A stretch of DNA of 33,356 nt from Streptomyces soli (GCF_003999195.1 NZ_RJVR01000272.1:1-33356); one strand, 5' to 3'; positions 8,278 through 17,576 are shown, numbered from the stretch's first letter. Translations and numbers: made by a program. The notes: a model not told the origin generated them from the sequence alone.

Positions 8278-8288
8278 TCCTGACGAAC

Positions 8289-8702
8289 ATGCTGACCATC
8301 ACCCAGGCCCTCCACGACGCCCTTGTCGCCCACGCCCGCGCCGACCACCCGGACGAGGCCTGTGGAGTCATCGCGGGCCCGGCGGGATCCGACCGGCCCG
8401 AGCGGCACATCCCGATGCTCAACGCGGCCCGCTCGCCCACGTTCTACGAGTTCGACTCCACGGATCTGCTCAAGCTGTACCGCGAGCTGGACGACCGCGA
8501 CGAGGAGCCGGTGGTCATCTACCACTCCCACACCGCGACCGAGGCCTACCCGTCCCGTACGGACATCTCGTATGCGAACGAGCCGGGCGCCCACTACGTC
8601 CTGGTCTCCACCGCCGATACCGACGGGGCCGGGCCCTTCCAGTTCCGCTCGTTCCGCATCGTGGACGGCGAAGTGACAGAAGAAGAGGTCAGCGTCGTCT
8701 GA
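8289..8702 (+). CDS. mec: Mov34/MPN/PAD-1 (JAMM, M67) zinc peptidase, Mec-like CysO-cysteine peptidase
   Basis: 137 aa from the ATG at 8289; the frame is open upstream only as a permease shadow. The JAMM motif is complete: Glu23 in HPDEACGVIAG, then His79-Ser-His81, seven residues, Ser89 and Asp92 (YHSHTATEAYPSRTD). In M. tuberculosis the orthologue Mec (Rv1334) cleaves cysteine from the CysO-cysteine adduct made by CysM. Here it directly precedes cysO and cysM on the same strand, so that role is well supported. A gap of about 220 bp holding a leader peptide separates it from cysO, so mec and cysO-cysM may be controlled separately. The long CysO tail in this genome makes a precursor-trimming role worth considering. 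Confidence 0.92.
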   Translation: MLTITQALHDALVAHARADHPDEACGVIAGPAGSDRPERHIPMLNAARSPTFYEFDSTDLLKLYRELDDRDEEPVVIYHSHTATEAYPSRTDISYANEPGAHYVLVSTADTDGAGPFQFRSFRIVDGEVTEEEVSVV

Positions 8703-8771
8703 TGCCCGTGGGCCGTCCGTATCCTGGGACGGCGTTCCTGAGCCCGTCGGGGGAATCGATACGATGACCGC

Positions 8772-8876
8772 ATGGTTTTCCACGACGTGAGCGACAAGGC
8801 GCCGGGCGTGCTGCTCGTGGCGCGGTTGCACGTCGACCTGTGCCGCCTCGCCAGCGCGGCATGTTTGTGCGCCTGA
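8772..8876 (+). CDS. Putative cysteine-responsive leader peptide upstream of cysO-cysM
   Basis: A 34-codon frame beginning MVFHDVSDK and ending CLCA. It contains ARLHVDLCRLASAAC, the signature of the short 'HVDL' putative leader peptides found before sulfur-assimilation and cysteine genes in Streptomyces. There are three Cys codons (residues 24, 31, 33), two of them within the last four codons. It stops 46 bp before the cysO ATG. A short stem (8867-8871 with 8891-8895) overlapping the last Cys codons is followed by TTTT (8896-8899) and could be an attenuator, though it is weak. Ribosome stalling at Cys codons when Cys-tRNA is scarce is the obvious model, but it is inference. Confidence 0.8.
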   Translation: MVFHDVSDKAPGVLLVARLHVDLCRLASAACLCA

Positions 8877-10205
<1,329 letters not shown>

Positions 10206-10710
10206 GGCCTGTCCGGTCGATCTCCGCGGCGTCGCGGGCTTGGCACCAGCGCTCGCGGCGTTGTCGTCGGTCGACGACGTCCCCCAGCCTGGCGGCTGGG
10301 TGGGGGCACTCTCCCCCGGACGGAGTCTGGGGGAGAGTGCCCCCACCGCGTCGCCTCCCTCTCCCCCAGCCGCCAGGCTGGGGGAGGACCCCCATCCCGC
10401 TTCGCTCGCCCGCCCACCCGTTCGCCCTCCGACAGGCTTCGGGCCTCTCGTGGGTGGCTGATCGCCGTCGGCGGCTCTGAGCCACCGGCCCACGCACTGT
10501 CGTGGTGCGCGCCGCTGCCGACGGCGGGCCGCCGGACTGGTGATTCCGCCCACAACGGCGGCCCGGGGAGGCGCGGGCGCGGGCCAGGCGGCTTACGCTC
10601 AAGAGCACGAGGCGGGTCGCTCCCGTCGACCCCCCTCCCCTCCGGTGGGAGCGGGGTACCGTGATGCGCCAACGCAAGACCCCCGGACCATCCCACGGAG
10701 GTTTCTGCAC
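10206..10710. repeat. 505-bp intergenic region with nested palindromes
   Basis: No credible gene. The left half holds nested inverted repeats. Outer 20-bp perfect arms (10281-10300 and 10365-10384) enclose an inner hairpin with 23-bp arms and one mismatch (10299-10321 and 10325-10347, loop GGA). The inner hairpin core and loop match the palindrome at 3468-3516. Downstream, 10388-10400 reads CCATCCCGCTTCG, also found with small changes near 22200. The right end provides the upstream region and a CGGAGG ribosome site for the gene at 10711. Confidence 0.75.
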
Positions 10711-11463
10711 ATGAAGCTCACCGTCGTCGGCTGCTCAGGGTCGTTTCCCTCCGCGGAATCGGCCTGCTCGAGCTACCTCGTAGAGGCCGACGGCTTCCGG
10801 CTGCTGCTCGACATGGGCAATGGTGCCCTGGGCGAGCTGCAGCGCCACTGCGGCCTGTACGACCTGGACGCGATCCTCCTCAGCCATCTCCACGCCGACC
10901 ACTGCATCGACATGTGCGCGTACTTCGTCGCCCGCTACTACCGCCACGAGGCCGGCCCGGCGCAAGCCATCCCGGTCTACGGCCCCGAAGGCACCGAGCG
11001 CCGCCTCATCACCGCATACGGCGACGTGCCCGACGAGAAGTGCATGAGCGAGGTCTTCGACTTCCGCACCCTGGAGCCCGGCAGCTTCCGGGTCGGGCCG
11101 TTCTCGGTGACCACGGACCGGGTCAGCCACCCCGTCGAGACCTTCGGCTTCCGGATCGAGCACGGCGGCAAGTCGCTCACGTACTCGGGGGACACCGGCC
11201 CGAGCGAGGCGCTGCTGGGCCTCGCCGAGGGCGTGGACCTCTTCCTCTGCGAGGCGTCCTTCACGGACGGCAAGGAGGACATCCCCGCCCTGCACCTCAA
11301 CGGCCGCGAAGCCGGTGAGCACGCTGACCGCGCCGGTGCGAGCCGTCTGGTCCTCACCCACATCCCGCCGTGGACGGACGCCGCCGTCAACCTCGCGGAC
11401 GCCGGCGCGGTCTTCGGCGGCCCGGTGGCCGTGGCATTCCCCGGCGCGATCTACGAGGTCTAG
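10711..11463 (+). CDS. MBL-fold metallohydrolase (RNase Z / cAMP phosphodiesterase-like)
   Basis: 250 aa from ATG 10711 with CGGAGG upstream. The metal motif His59-x-His61-x-Asp63-His64 is complete (LSHLHADHCID). Later ligands are visible in SHPVETFGF, the Asp of TYSGDTGPSE and the His of VLTHIPPW. The layout matches the RNase Z-like branch of the metallo-beta-lactamase superfamily. The positional counterpart in M. tuberculosis (Rv1339, between the cysM and rph regions) has been reported to act as an atypical cyclic-AMP phosphodiesterase. That activity is plausible here but not shown by sequence alone. A strong terminator follows at 11484. Confidence 0.9.
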   Translation: MKLTVVGCSGSFPSAESACSSYLVEADGFRLLLDMGNGALGELQRHCGLYDLDAILLSHLHADHCIDMCAYFVARYYRHEAGPAQAIPVYGPEGTERRLITAYGDVPDEKCMSEVFDFRTLEPGSFRVGPFSVTTDRVSHPVETFGFRIEHGGKSLTYSGDTGPSEALLGLAEGVDLFLCEASFTDGKEDIPALHLNGREAGEHADRAGASRLVLTHIPPWTDAAVNLADAGAVFGGPVAVAFPGAIYEV

Positions 11464-11483
11464 GCAAGCAGCCGGACAGCACG

Positions 11484-11514
11484 AAGCCCCGGCACCGATT
11501 CGGTGCCGGGGCTT
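11484..11514. terminator. Bidirectional terminator between MBL gene and nagE2
   Basis: 14-bp perfect arms (11484-11497 and 11501-11514) with an ATT loop. The stem begins AA and ends TT(T), so it could terminate both the plus-strand MBL gene and the minus-strand nagE2, which converge here. Confidence 0.85.
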
Positions 11515-11533
11515 TGCGATTACGCCTTACGCC

Positions 11534-12787
11534 TTACGCCTTCGTGAGGTCCTCGATCTCCTCGTCCGGCTCGCGGCCGGGCGTCGTCAGATTGAACTTG
11601 ACGATCGCGAATCGGAAGACCGTGTAGTAGATCGCGGCGAAGACCAGGCCGATCGGGATGATCAGCCATGGCTTGGTCGCGAGGTTCCAGTTCAGTATGT
11701 AGTCGATGGCGCCGGCGGAGAAGGTGAAGCCGTCGTGCACCCCGAGCCCCCATGTGACGGCCATCGAGAGCGCGGTGAGCACCGCGTGGACGCCGTAGAG
11801 CACCGGGGCGATGAACATGAACGAGAACTCGATCGGCTCGGTGATGCCGGTGACGAACGAGGTCAGGGCCAGCGAGATCATCATGCCCATGACGGCCTTG
11901 CGGCGCTCCGGGCGGGCACTGTGCGCGATGGCGATCGCGGCGGCGGGCAGGCCGAACATCATGATCGGGAAGAAGCCGCTCATGAACTGCCCGGCGGTCT
12001 TGTCACCCGCGAAGAAGCGGGTCAGGTCACCGTGCACGACCTGGTGGGCGGAGTTGGTGAAGTCACCCAGCTGGAACCAGGCGACGGAGTTCACGAACTG
12101 GTGCATGCCGACCGGGAGCAGCGCGCGGTTGACCAGGCCGAACAGGGCCGCGCCGAGCGAGCCGAGGCCGGTCATCCACGTGCCGAAGTCGCTGATCACG
12201 TGGCCGATGGGCTCCCAGACCAGGCCGAAGAAGACACCGACCGCGGTGCCGACGAAGGCCATGAGGATCGGGACGAGCCGACGGCCGTTGAAGAAGCCGA
12301 GCCAGTCCACCAGCTTGGTGCGGTGGAAGCGCTGCCAGATGACGGCCGACAGCAGACCCATGATGATGCCGCCGAGGACACCGGGGTTGTTGTACGTCGC
12401 CGCTATGTCGGCGCCGTTCTGGATCTTGGCCTCGGTGACGGGGAAGGCGGTCAGAACGTTCTTGTAGACCAGGAATCCGACCAGCGCGGCGAGCGCGGTC
12501 GAGCCGTCGGACTTCTTGGCGAAGCCGATGGCGACGCCTATACAGAACAGCAGCGGCAGGTTGTCGAAGACCGCGCTGCCCGCCGTGGCGAATACGGACG
12601 CGACCTTGTCCCAGCCAAGTCCCGTGGCGCCGAAGACGTCCGGCTGGCCGAAGCGGAGCAGAATGCCCGCTGCCGGCAGTACGGCGATCGGCAGCTGCAA
12701 GCTGCGGCCGACCTTCTGCAAACCCTGGAACAGGCCGGATCCCCGCTTCTTCGCTGCGGGAGCCGCCGGAGCGGTGGCGGTGGTCAT
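11534..12787 (-). CDS. nagE2: PTS N-acetylglucosamine transporter EIIC (NagE2-like)
   Basis: 417 aa, a glucose-superfamily EIIC permease with about ten hydrophobic helices. Typical motifs are GLQKVGRSLQLPIAVLPAAG at the N-terminus, MHQFVNSVAWFQLGDF, SGFFPIMMFGLPAAAIAI and the substrate-site GITEPIEFSFMFIAP. There is no fused EIIB or EIIA, as in Streptomyces, where EIIB (NagF) and EIIA (Crr) are separate. The ATG at 12787 has a perfect AGGAGG. Two DasR-type dre palindromes lie immediately upstream, the first overlapping the ribosome site. In S. coelicolor NagE2 (SCO2907), at the same relative position, is the main GlcNAc permease. Assignment as nagE2 rather than nagE1 rests on gene order. Confidence 0.88.
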   Translation of the reverse strand: MTTATAPAAPAAKKRGSGLFQGLQKVGRSLQLPIAVLPAAGILLRFGQPDVFGATGLGWDKVASVFATAGSAVFDNLPLLFCIGVAIGFAKKSDGSTALAALVGFLVYKNVLTAFPVTEAKIQNGADIAATYNNPGVLGGIIMGLLSAVIWQRFHRTKLVDWLGFFNGRRLVPILMAFVGTAVGVFFGLVWEPIGHVISDFGTWMTGLGSLGAALFGLVNRALLPVGMHQFVNSVAWFQLGDFTNSAHQVVHGDLTRFFAGDKTAGQFMSGFFPIMMFGLPAAAIAIAHSARPERRKAVMGMMISLALTSFVTGITEPIEFSFMFIAPVLYGVHAVLTALSMAVTWGLGVHDGFTFSAGAIDYILNWNLATKPWLIIPIGLVFAAIYYTVFRFAIVKFNLTTPGREPDEEIEDLTKA

Positions 12788-12796
12788 GTGGTTCCT

Positions 12797-12812
12797 CCTG
12801 GTCTATACCACT
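12797..12812. promoter_or_regulatory. dre-like DasR operator (nagE2 proximal)
   Basis: A 16-bp near-palindrome, CCTGGTCTATACCACT, matching the known DasR consensus ACTGGTCTAGACCACT at 14 of 16 positions. It overlaps the nagE2 Shine-Dalgarno, so binding should block expression. DasR repression is relieved by glucosamine-6-phosphate in S. coelicolor. Confidence 0.8.
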
Positions 12813-12813
12813 C

Positions 12814-12829
12814 GGTGGTTTAGACCAGT
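12814..12829. promoter_or_regulatory. dre-like DasR operator (nagE2 distal)
   Basis: A second palindrome, GGTGGTTTAGACCAGT, starts two bases beyond the first and matches the consensus in the opposite arm order at 14 of 16 positions. Tandem spacing (17 bp centre to centre) suggests binding of two dimers. Confidence 0.78.
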
Positions 12830-12908
12830 GTTTTAGCACGTATGGAGTACTCGGTGGAATGGCTGAATCCCGTTTACCCTGGTCACATCTGCGTCACGAC
12901 ACGTCGCG

Positions 12909-14234
12909 TCACTCCTTCGTCACCGACTTCTCCATCTCCTCCGCGACCTCCTCGGGCTCGCGGCCCGGCGTCGGAAGATCGAATCTGGTGATCACGAATC
13001 TGAAAAGCGCGTAGTAAACCGCCGCGAACACCAGCCCGATGGGGACGATGAGCCACGGCCTGGTGGCCAGATTCCAGTTGATGACGTAGTCGATGAGCCC
13101 CGCCGAGAAGCTGAAGCCGTCGTGCACCCCGAGCCCCCACGTGACCGCCATCGAGACGCCGGTGAGCAGCGCGTGGATCGCGTACAGCGCAGGGGCGATG
13201 AAGAGGAAGGAGTACTCGATGGGTTCGGTGATGCCGGTGACGAGCGAGGTGAGGGCGACCGAGAGCATCAGGCCGCCGATCTCCTTGCGGCGGTGCGGGC
13301 GGGCGCAGTGCGTGATGGCGAGCGCGGCCGCGGGGAGAGCGAACATCATGATCGGGAAGAAACCGGAGGTGAACTGACCGGCCGTCGGGTCGCCCGCAAG
13401 GAAGCGCGTGATGTCGCCATGGACCACCGTGCCGTCGGGCTTGGTGAAGTCGCCGAACTGGAACCAGACGAAGACGTTCAGGAACTGGTGCAGGCCCACC
13501 GTCAGCAGCGCACGGTTCGCCACGCCGAAGATGCCCGAGCCGATGGCGCCAAGGTCGGACAGCCACTGGCTGAAGCTGGTGAGCCCGTCGCCGATCGGCG
13601 GCCAGATCCAGACACACAGCACGGCGAAGACGATGGCGACGAACGACATGATGATCGGAACGAGCCGGCGGCCGTTGAAGAAGCCGAGCCAGTCCACCAG
13701 CTTGGTGCGGTGGAAGCGCTGCCAGAAGTAGGCGGTGAGCAGGCCGATGACGATGCCGCCGAAGACGCCCGGGTTCTGGTACGCGGCCGCTGCAGCCGCC
13801 GTCGGGGTGTCGTGCGGGATGCAGGCGCCGCTGATCGCACTGGTGGCGGTGAAGACCGAACCGCGCGGGCAGTCGGCCGGGAACTGGTGCAGCACCCCGT
13901 AGTAGACGAGGAAGCCCGCGACCGCCGCCAGCGCGGTCGACCCGTCGGACTTCTTGGCCATGCCGATGGCCACCCCGACCGCGAAGAGCATGGGCAGCCC
14001 GAGCGAGCCGTCCAGCAGGGCGCCGCCGGCACCGCCGAAGACCTTGGATACGTTGTTCCAACCCAGGCCGTCCGCGCCGAAGACGTCCGGCTGGCCCAGG
14101 CGGTTGAGGATGCCGGCCGCCGGCAGGACCGCGATGGGCAGTTGGAGGCTGCGGCCCATCTTCTGCAGGCCCTGGAAGAGGATGTTGACCCAGGGCTTGC
14201 GAGGCTGTGGCGCGGCGGCGGCTTCCGAGCTCAT
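12909..14234 (-). CDS. nagE1: PTS EIIC permease, NagE1-like
   Basis: 441 aa from the ATG at 14234, chosen because CAGGAG lies seven bases upstream; the longer frame to 14303 runs through the operator. It is strongly similar to the neighbouring EIIC over its whole length (ILFQGLQKMGRSLQLPIAVL; GLHQFLNVFVWFQFGDF; GITEPIEYSFLFIAP). It carries an extra extracytoplasmic-looking insertion (FPADCPRGSVFTATSAIS, with Cys residues) that the other copy lacks. It is probably a tandem duplicate with altered sugar range or expression. The S. coelicolor equivalent (SCO2906) sits between nagF and nagE2, as here. It is preceded by a dre site shared with the divergent nagF, and ends 74 bp before the dre pair of nagE2. 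Confidence 0.85.
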   Translation of the reverse strand: MSSEAAAAPQPRKPWVNILFQGLQKMGRSLQLPIAVLPAAGILNRLGQPDVFGADGLGWNNVSKVFGGAGGALLDGSLGLPMLFAVGVAIGMAKKSDGSTALAAVAGFLVYYGVLHQFPADCPRGSVFTATSAISGACIPHDTPTAAAAAAYQNPGVFGGIVIGLLTAYFWQRFHRTKLVDWLGFFNGRRLVPIIMSFVAIVFAVLCVWIWPPIGDGLTSFSQWLSDLGAIGSGIFGVANRALLTVGLHQFLNVFVWFQFGDFTKPDGTVVHGDITRFLAGDPTAGQFTSGFFPIMMFALPAAALAITHCARPHRRKEIGGLMLSVALTSLVTGITEPIEYSFLFIAPALYAIHALLTGVSMAVTWGLGVHDGFSFSAGLIDYVINWNLATRPWLIVPIGLVFAAVYYALFRFVITRFDLPTPGREPEEVAEEMEKSVTKE

Positions 14235-14256
14235 GGTGCATACTCCTGGGCAGTAA

Positions 14257-14272
14257 AGTGGTGTAGACCAGT
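14257..14272. promoter_or_regulatory. dre-like DasR operator between nagE1 and nagF
   Basis: AGTGGTGTAGACCAGT matches the dre consensus in 15 of 16 positions. It lies 22 bp upstream of the nagE1 start and 120 bp upstream of nagF, in the divergent promoter region, so it could control both. Confidence 0.85.
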
Positions 14273-14392
14273 TGTGTGCGCGACGCATGGTGTATGCCCG
14301 CAAAAGCAGCTCGAGCGTGCACTAGCGTGTGAATTCGGACCGAACGGCCGAGACGCGAGACCCGAGAAATCCCGAGAAATCAGGAGTGAGAG

Positions 14393-14626
14393 ATGGCCAG
14401 CAAGGCTGAGAAGATCGTCGCCGGGCTCGGCGGCATCGAGAACATCGTCGAGGTCGAGGGCTGCATCACCCGGCTGCGCACCGAGGTCGAGGACGCCTCC
14501 AAGGTCGACGAAGCCGCACTCAAGGCCGCCGGTGCCCACGGCGTCGTGAAGATGGGCAACGCCATCCAGGTCGTCATCGGCACCGACGCCGATCCGATCG
14601 CCGCGGACATCGAAGATATGATGTAA
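14393..14626 (+). CDS. nagF: PTS EIIB component (NagF-like)
   Basis: 77 aa, a free-standing glucose-type EIIB. The phosphorylated Cys24 lies in VEGCITRLRTEV, the PTS EIIB signature, followed by GVVKMGNAIQVVIGTDADPIA. It accepts phosphate from EIIA (Crr) and passes it to the sugar held by the EIIC. It is divergent from nagE1 across a dre-containing gap, with AGGAG upstream of ATG 14393. No EIIA, HPr or EI gene is in the window; in Streptomyces these lie elsewhere. A repeat-type hairpin follows. Confidence 0.93.
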   Translation: MASKAEKIVAGLGGIENIVEVEGCITRLRTEVEDASKVDEAALKAAGAHGVVKMGNAIQVVIGTDADPIAADIEDMM

Positions 14627-14642
14627 CGCCTCGGGCTCCCGA

Positions 14643-14700
14643 CCGGGTTGGGGGTAGGCCGTCCGCCCGAAGCGGGACGGGCGGCTGGCCCAACCCGGCC
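14643..14700. repeat. Palindromic intergenic repeat after nagF (possible terminator)
   Basis: Outer arms CCGGGTTGGG (14643-14652) and CCCAACCCGG (14689-14698) enclose a second inverted repeat around 14658-14684. The 25 bp at 14643-14667 recur with one change at 21930-21954, and the closing GGCCCAACCC recurs at 22064-22073. This marks a dispersed element family. It sits between convergent genes. Confidence 0.75.
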
Positions 14701-14719
14701 ACGGAGCCGCACCCGGCGG

Positions 14720-15694
14720 TCAAACCACCGCGCTGCTCTCCGCGTACATCCGCGCGATGACGTCCTCGATCACCGGCTCGCGTACCGACAGATCCACCAC
14801 CGGATGGCGCGCCGCCAGCTCCGCCACCAGCGGCGCCGCGCTCGAGCCCGCCGGGAAGACCAGCCACTGCCGGGGCCCGTCCACCCGCTCGCACCGCGCG
14901 CCCGGCAGCTCAACCGGCGGCAGCTCGCGCTCGAAGTCGACGACCAGCGTGCGCTCGCTCTCGCCGACCGCGTGCAGCTCGGCCAGGCCGCCGTCGTACA
15001 TCAGCCGTCCGTGGTCGATGACCATGACCCGGCTGCACAGCTGCTCGATGTCCGTCAGGTCGTGGGTCGTCAGCAGGACCGTCATTCCCTGCTCGGTGTT
15101 GACGCTCCGCAGGAACTCCCGGACCTTGGCCTTGCTGACCACGTCCAGCCCGATCGTCGGCTCGTCCAGGTACAGCACCTCGGGGTCGTGCAGCAGCGCC
15201 GCCGCGATGTCGCCGCGCATCCGCTGGCCGAGCGAGAGCTGGCGTACCGGGACCTCCAACAGGTCGCGCAGGTCGAGCAGTTCGACGCAGCGCTCCAGAT
15301 TCACGCGGTAGCGGTCGTCGGGGATCCGGTACATGCGCCGGACGAGCTGGTACGAGTCCCGCAGCGGCAGGTCCCACCACAGCGTGGTGCGCTGCCCGAA
15401 GACGACGCCGATCCGCCGGGCCAGCCGGGTCCGTTCCCGCGAGGGGTCGATGCCGGCGACGCGCAGCCGGCCGCCGCTGGGGGTCAGAATGCCCGTCAGC
15501 ATCTTGATGGTGGTCGACTTTCCGGCGCCGTTGGGCCCGATGTAGCCGACCATCTCGCCACGCGGCACGGTGAAGGAGATGCCGTCCACCGCCCGCACCT
15601 GCCGCCGCTCACGACGCAGCAGCCCAGCACGTCGTCGTACGTCGAAGACCTTCTCGACCCCGTCGAGTTCGATCAAGCCATCGGACATGTCCAC
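14720..15694 (-). CDS. ABC-2 type exporter, ATP-binding protein
   Basis: 324 aa if begun at the GTG at 15694; an ATG two codons later (15688) is an equally good start. All nucleotide-binding motifs are present: Walker A GPNGAGKST (53-61), Q-loop Gln101, signature LSLGQ (153-157), Walker B VLYLDE (173-178) and switch His211. A loop between strand 1 and Walker A (RRRAGLLRRERRQVRAV) and a C-terminal domain of about 90 residues are typical of the COG4586 group of exporters. These pair with two distinct permeases of the DUF990 type. Both permeases lie immediately upstream. The export substrate is unknown; lipids, drugs or peptides are possible. Confidence 0.92.
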   Translation of the reverse strand: MDMSDGLIELDGVEKVFDVRRRAGLLRRERRQVRAVDGISFTVPRGEMVGYIGPNGAGKSTTIKMLTGILTPSGGRLRVAGIDPSRERTRLARRIGVVFGQRTTLWWDLPLRDSYQLVRRMYRIPDDRYRVNLERCVELLDLRDLLEVPVRQLSLGQRMRGDIAAALLHDPEVLYLDEPTIGLDVVSKAKVREFLRSVNTEQGMTVLLTTHDLTDIEQLCSRVMVIDHGRLMYDGGLAELHAVGESERTLVVDFERELPPVELPGARCERVDGPRQWLVFPAGSSAAPLVAELAARHPVVDLSVREPVIEDVIARMYAESSAVV

Positions 15695-15695
15695 A

Positions 15696-16520
15696 TCAGC
15701 TCCCTGTGCTCCGGTACGAACGCAGGCCCGTCCGCCACGCCAGTCCCGCCACCGCGCAGCACGCCACCGCGACCAGCGGCCCGGCCAAGTCCACCCAGCC
15801 GGGCAGGCCCAGCGGGTCGTCGCGGCCCAGGATCCGCAGCGCGGGCAGCCAGTTGACGAAGGCGAGTGGGACCACGAAGGTCACGCCGCGCACCAGATCC
15901 TTGGCGAAGACGGTGGGTGGGTACTGCAGCAGCGTGTTGCCGCCGTACGTAAAGGAGTTCTGGACCTCGGAGGCATCGCTGGCCAGGAACTGGAAGGCGC
16001 CGCCGAGCACGAAGATCGCGGAGAAGATGCCGGCCCCGCTGAGCAGCATCACCGGCATCAGCAGCAGCTTCAGTGGCGTCCACTGCAGGCCGTCCAGATG
16101 CGTCAGCGCCCACACCAGGACGAAGGAGCCCTGGCTGATCCGTCCGAGCCGGCGCAGCGCGAAGCGGTCCGCGGCGACCTGCGCCAGCACCGGCGCCGGG
16201 CGGACCAGCAGGGTGTCGAGGGTGCCGTCGCGGACCCGGCGGCCGAGGCGGTCCATGCTGCCCATGAGGAGGTCGGCGAGGCCGAAGGCCGTACTGGAGG
16301 TGCCGTACAGGAAGGCGACCTCGGGCAGTGAGAAGCCGCCGAGCGAGTCGACCTGGGAGAACATCAGCAGGATCGCGACGAAGTCGAGCACGGTCGCGGC
16401 GAAGTTGCCGAAGGTCGTCATCACGAACGAGGCGCGGTAGGTCATCGTCGACCGGATCCACATCGCGCTGATCAGCCCGTAGCAGCGCAGCCCCTCCAAC
16501 AGCGCACGGCTCTCACCCAC
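15696..16520 (-). CDS. ABC-2 family permease (DUF990/COG3694 type)
   Basis: 274 aa with six predicted hydrophobic helices and no nucleotide-binding motif. MWIRSTMTYRASFVMTTFGN at the N-terminus and GTLDTLLVRPAP in the first cytoplasmic loop are characteristic of this permease family, whose members work as heteromers with a COG4587 partner. It overlaps the upstream permease by 8 bp, and its stop is one base from the GTG of the ATPase, so the three genes form one tightly coupled operon on the minus strand. Confidence 0.9.
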   Translation of the reverse strand: MGESRALLEGLRCYGLISAMWIRSTMTYRASFVMTTFGNFAATVLDFVAILLMFSQVDSLGGFSLPEVAFLYGTSSTAFGLADLLMGSMDRLGRRVRDGTLDTLLVRPAPVLAQVAADRFALRRLGRISQGSFVLVWALTHLDGLQWTPLKLLLMPVMLLSGAGIFSAIFVLGGAFQFLASDASEVQNSFTYGGNTLLQYPPTVFAKDLVRGVTFVVPLAFVNWLPALRILGRDDPLGLPGWVDLAGPLVAVACCAVAGLAWRTGLRSYRSTGS

Positions 16521-17313
16521 CTTGCACCACCACCTTCCGGGTTGCCACGGCCTGCAGCGCCCGCCCCGTGCCTAGCAGCACCACGGCCCAGCCGGCCTGG
16601 AAGGCGAGGGCCTTCAGCAGACCTGATCCCGTATGCACCCCGAGGAAGATGTCCGCCGGCACCTGGAGCAGCGCCGACCAGGGCAGCAGCCGCGCCACCT
16701 CGCCGAGCGTGCCGGGGAAGACGTTGAGCGGCAGCAGCATCCCGGAGAAGAACATCGTCGCCAGCCCGGAGATCGTCGTCACGCCGCCGCCGTCCATGAG
16801 CCAGAAGGCGCTCAGGACGACGAGATAGCGCAGCGCGAAGCTGACGACGACCCCGATCGCCACCGAGAGGATGAAGAAGACCCAGGTCAGCGGAGTGCCA
16901 GGCATGGTGAGGTCGAAGAACAAGGCGCCGAAGAGCATCGGCACGATGCCCCGCCCGATCAGGTGGAAGGCGGCCCGGCCCAGGTCCGAAGCGAGCCACC
17001 AGGCCTGCAGGTCGGCCGGCCGGTAGAGGTCGATGGCCACATCACCGCTGCGGATCCGCTCGATCAACTCGTCCTGGAAGCCGCCGCCCAGGACGGCGAC
17101 CGTGATGAAGAGCGCCTGGCCGATCCAGACGTACGTGATGGCCATGGACTGGTCGTAGCCGCCGAGGTGCGGCCGCTGGTCCCACAGGGCGATGTACGTG
17201 TACGCCATGATCAGGCCGAAGACGGTGTTGGTGAAGATCCCCGCCGCCGTCGCCACCCGGTACGTCGAGTGCCGCCGGAAGCCGCTCACGGCGACCGCCG
17301 CGTACAGACTCAT
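16513..17313 (-). CDS. ABC-2 family permease (COG4587 type)
   Basis: 266 aa from the ATG at 17313, which has a strong GGGAGGGG upstream; the longer frame to 17388 has an implausible Gly/Pro/Arg-rich start. Six hydrophobic helices are seen. The N-terminus SGFRRHSTYRVATAAGIFTN and the loop RSGDVAIDLYRPADLQAWWLA (the counterpart of the 'GTLDTLLVRP' loop) fit the first permease of DUF990-type exporters. It is first in the three-gene operon. Confidence 0.9.
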   Translation of the reverse strand: MSLYAAVAVSGFRRHSTYRVATAAGIFTNTVFGLIMAYTYIALWDQRPHLGGYDQSMAITYVWIGQALFITVAVLGGGFQDELIERIRSGDVAIDLYRPADLQAWWLASDLGRAAFHLIGRGIVPMLFGALFFDLTMPGTPLTWVFFILSVAIGVVVSFALRYLVVLSAFWLMDGGGVTTISGLATMFFSGMLLPLNVFPGTLGEVARLLPWSALLQVPADIFLGVHTGSGLLKALAFQAGWAVVLLGTGRALQAVATRKVVVQGG

Positions 17314-17576
17314 GCCGCCCCTCCCCGTACGTCCCCCGAATCGCGCGCAAGTGCACGAGCCTAGCGGTGGACCGGGAGGAGACTCCAACCGTTTTTCACC
17401 CTTACGAGTGGGCGGATTAGGACAATCGGCCTGTCACAGGCCTGTCACAAGTGTGTGCTGATGCCCGTATTCGGACCGTTGATGCGACAGTGTTTTGCGG
17501 GGCGTAGGCAACGATTGACCCAAGATGTTCCCGTTGCGGCACAACCCCAGGCAGCAGCGGAGGAGTCCAACAGAGC

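Noticed and set aside
10206..10710. Possible small genes in the gap between cysM and the MBL gene
   Set aside because: All frames there are Pro/Arg/Gly-rich and run through perfect inverted repeats; no start with a ribosome site.
11315..12823. Long plus-strand open frame of about 500 codons
   Set aside because: Antisense to the EIIC gene nagE2; its composition (Glu/Asp/Arg/His) is typical of reverse-frame translation of membrane proteins in high-GC DNA.
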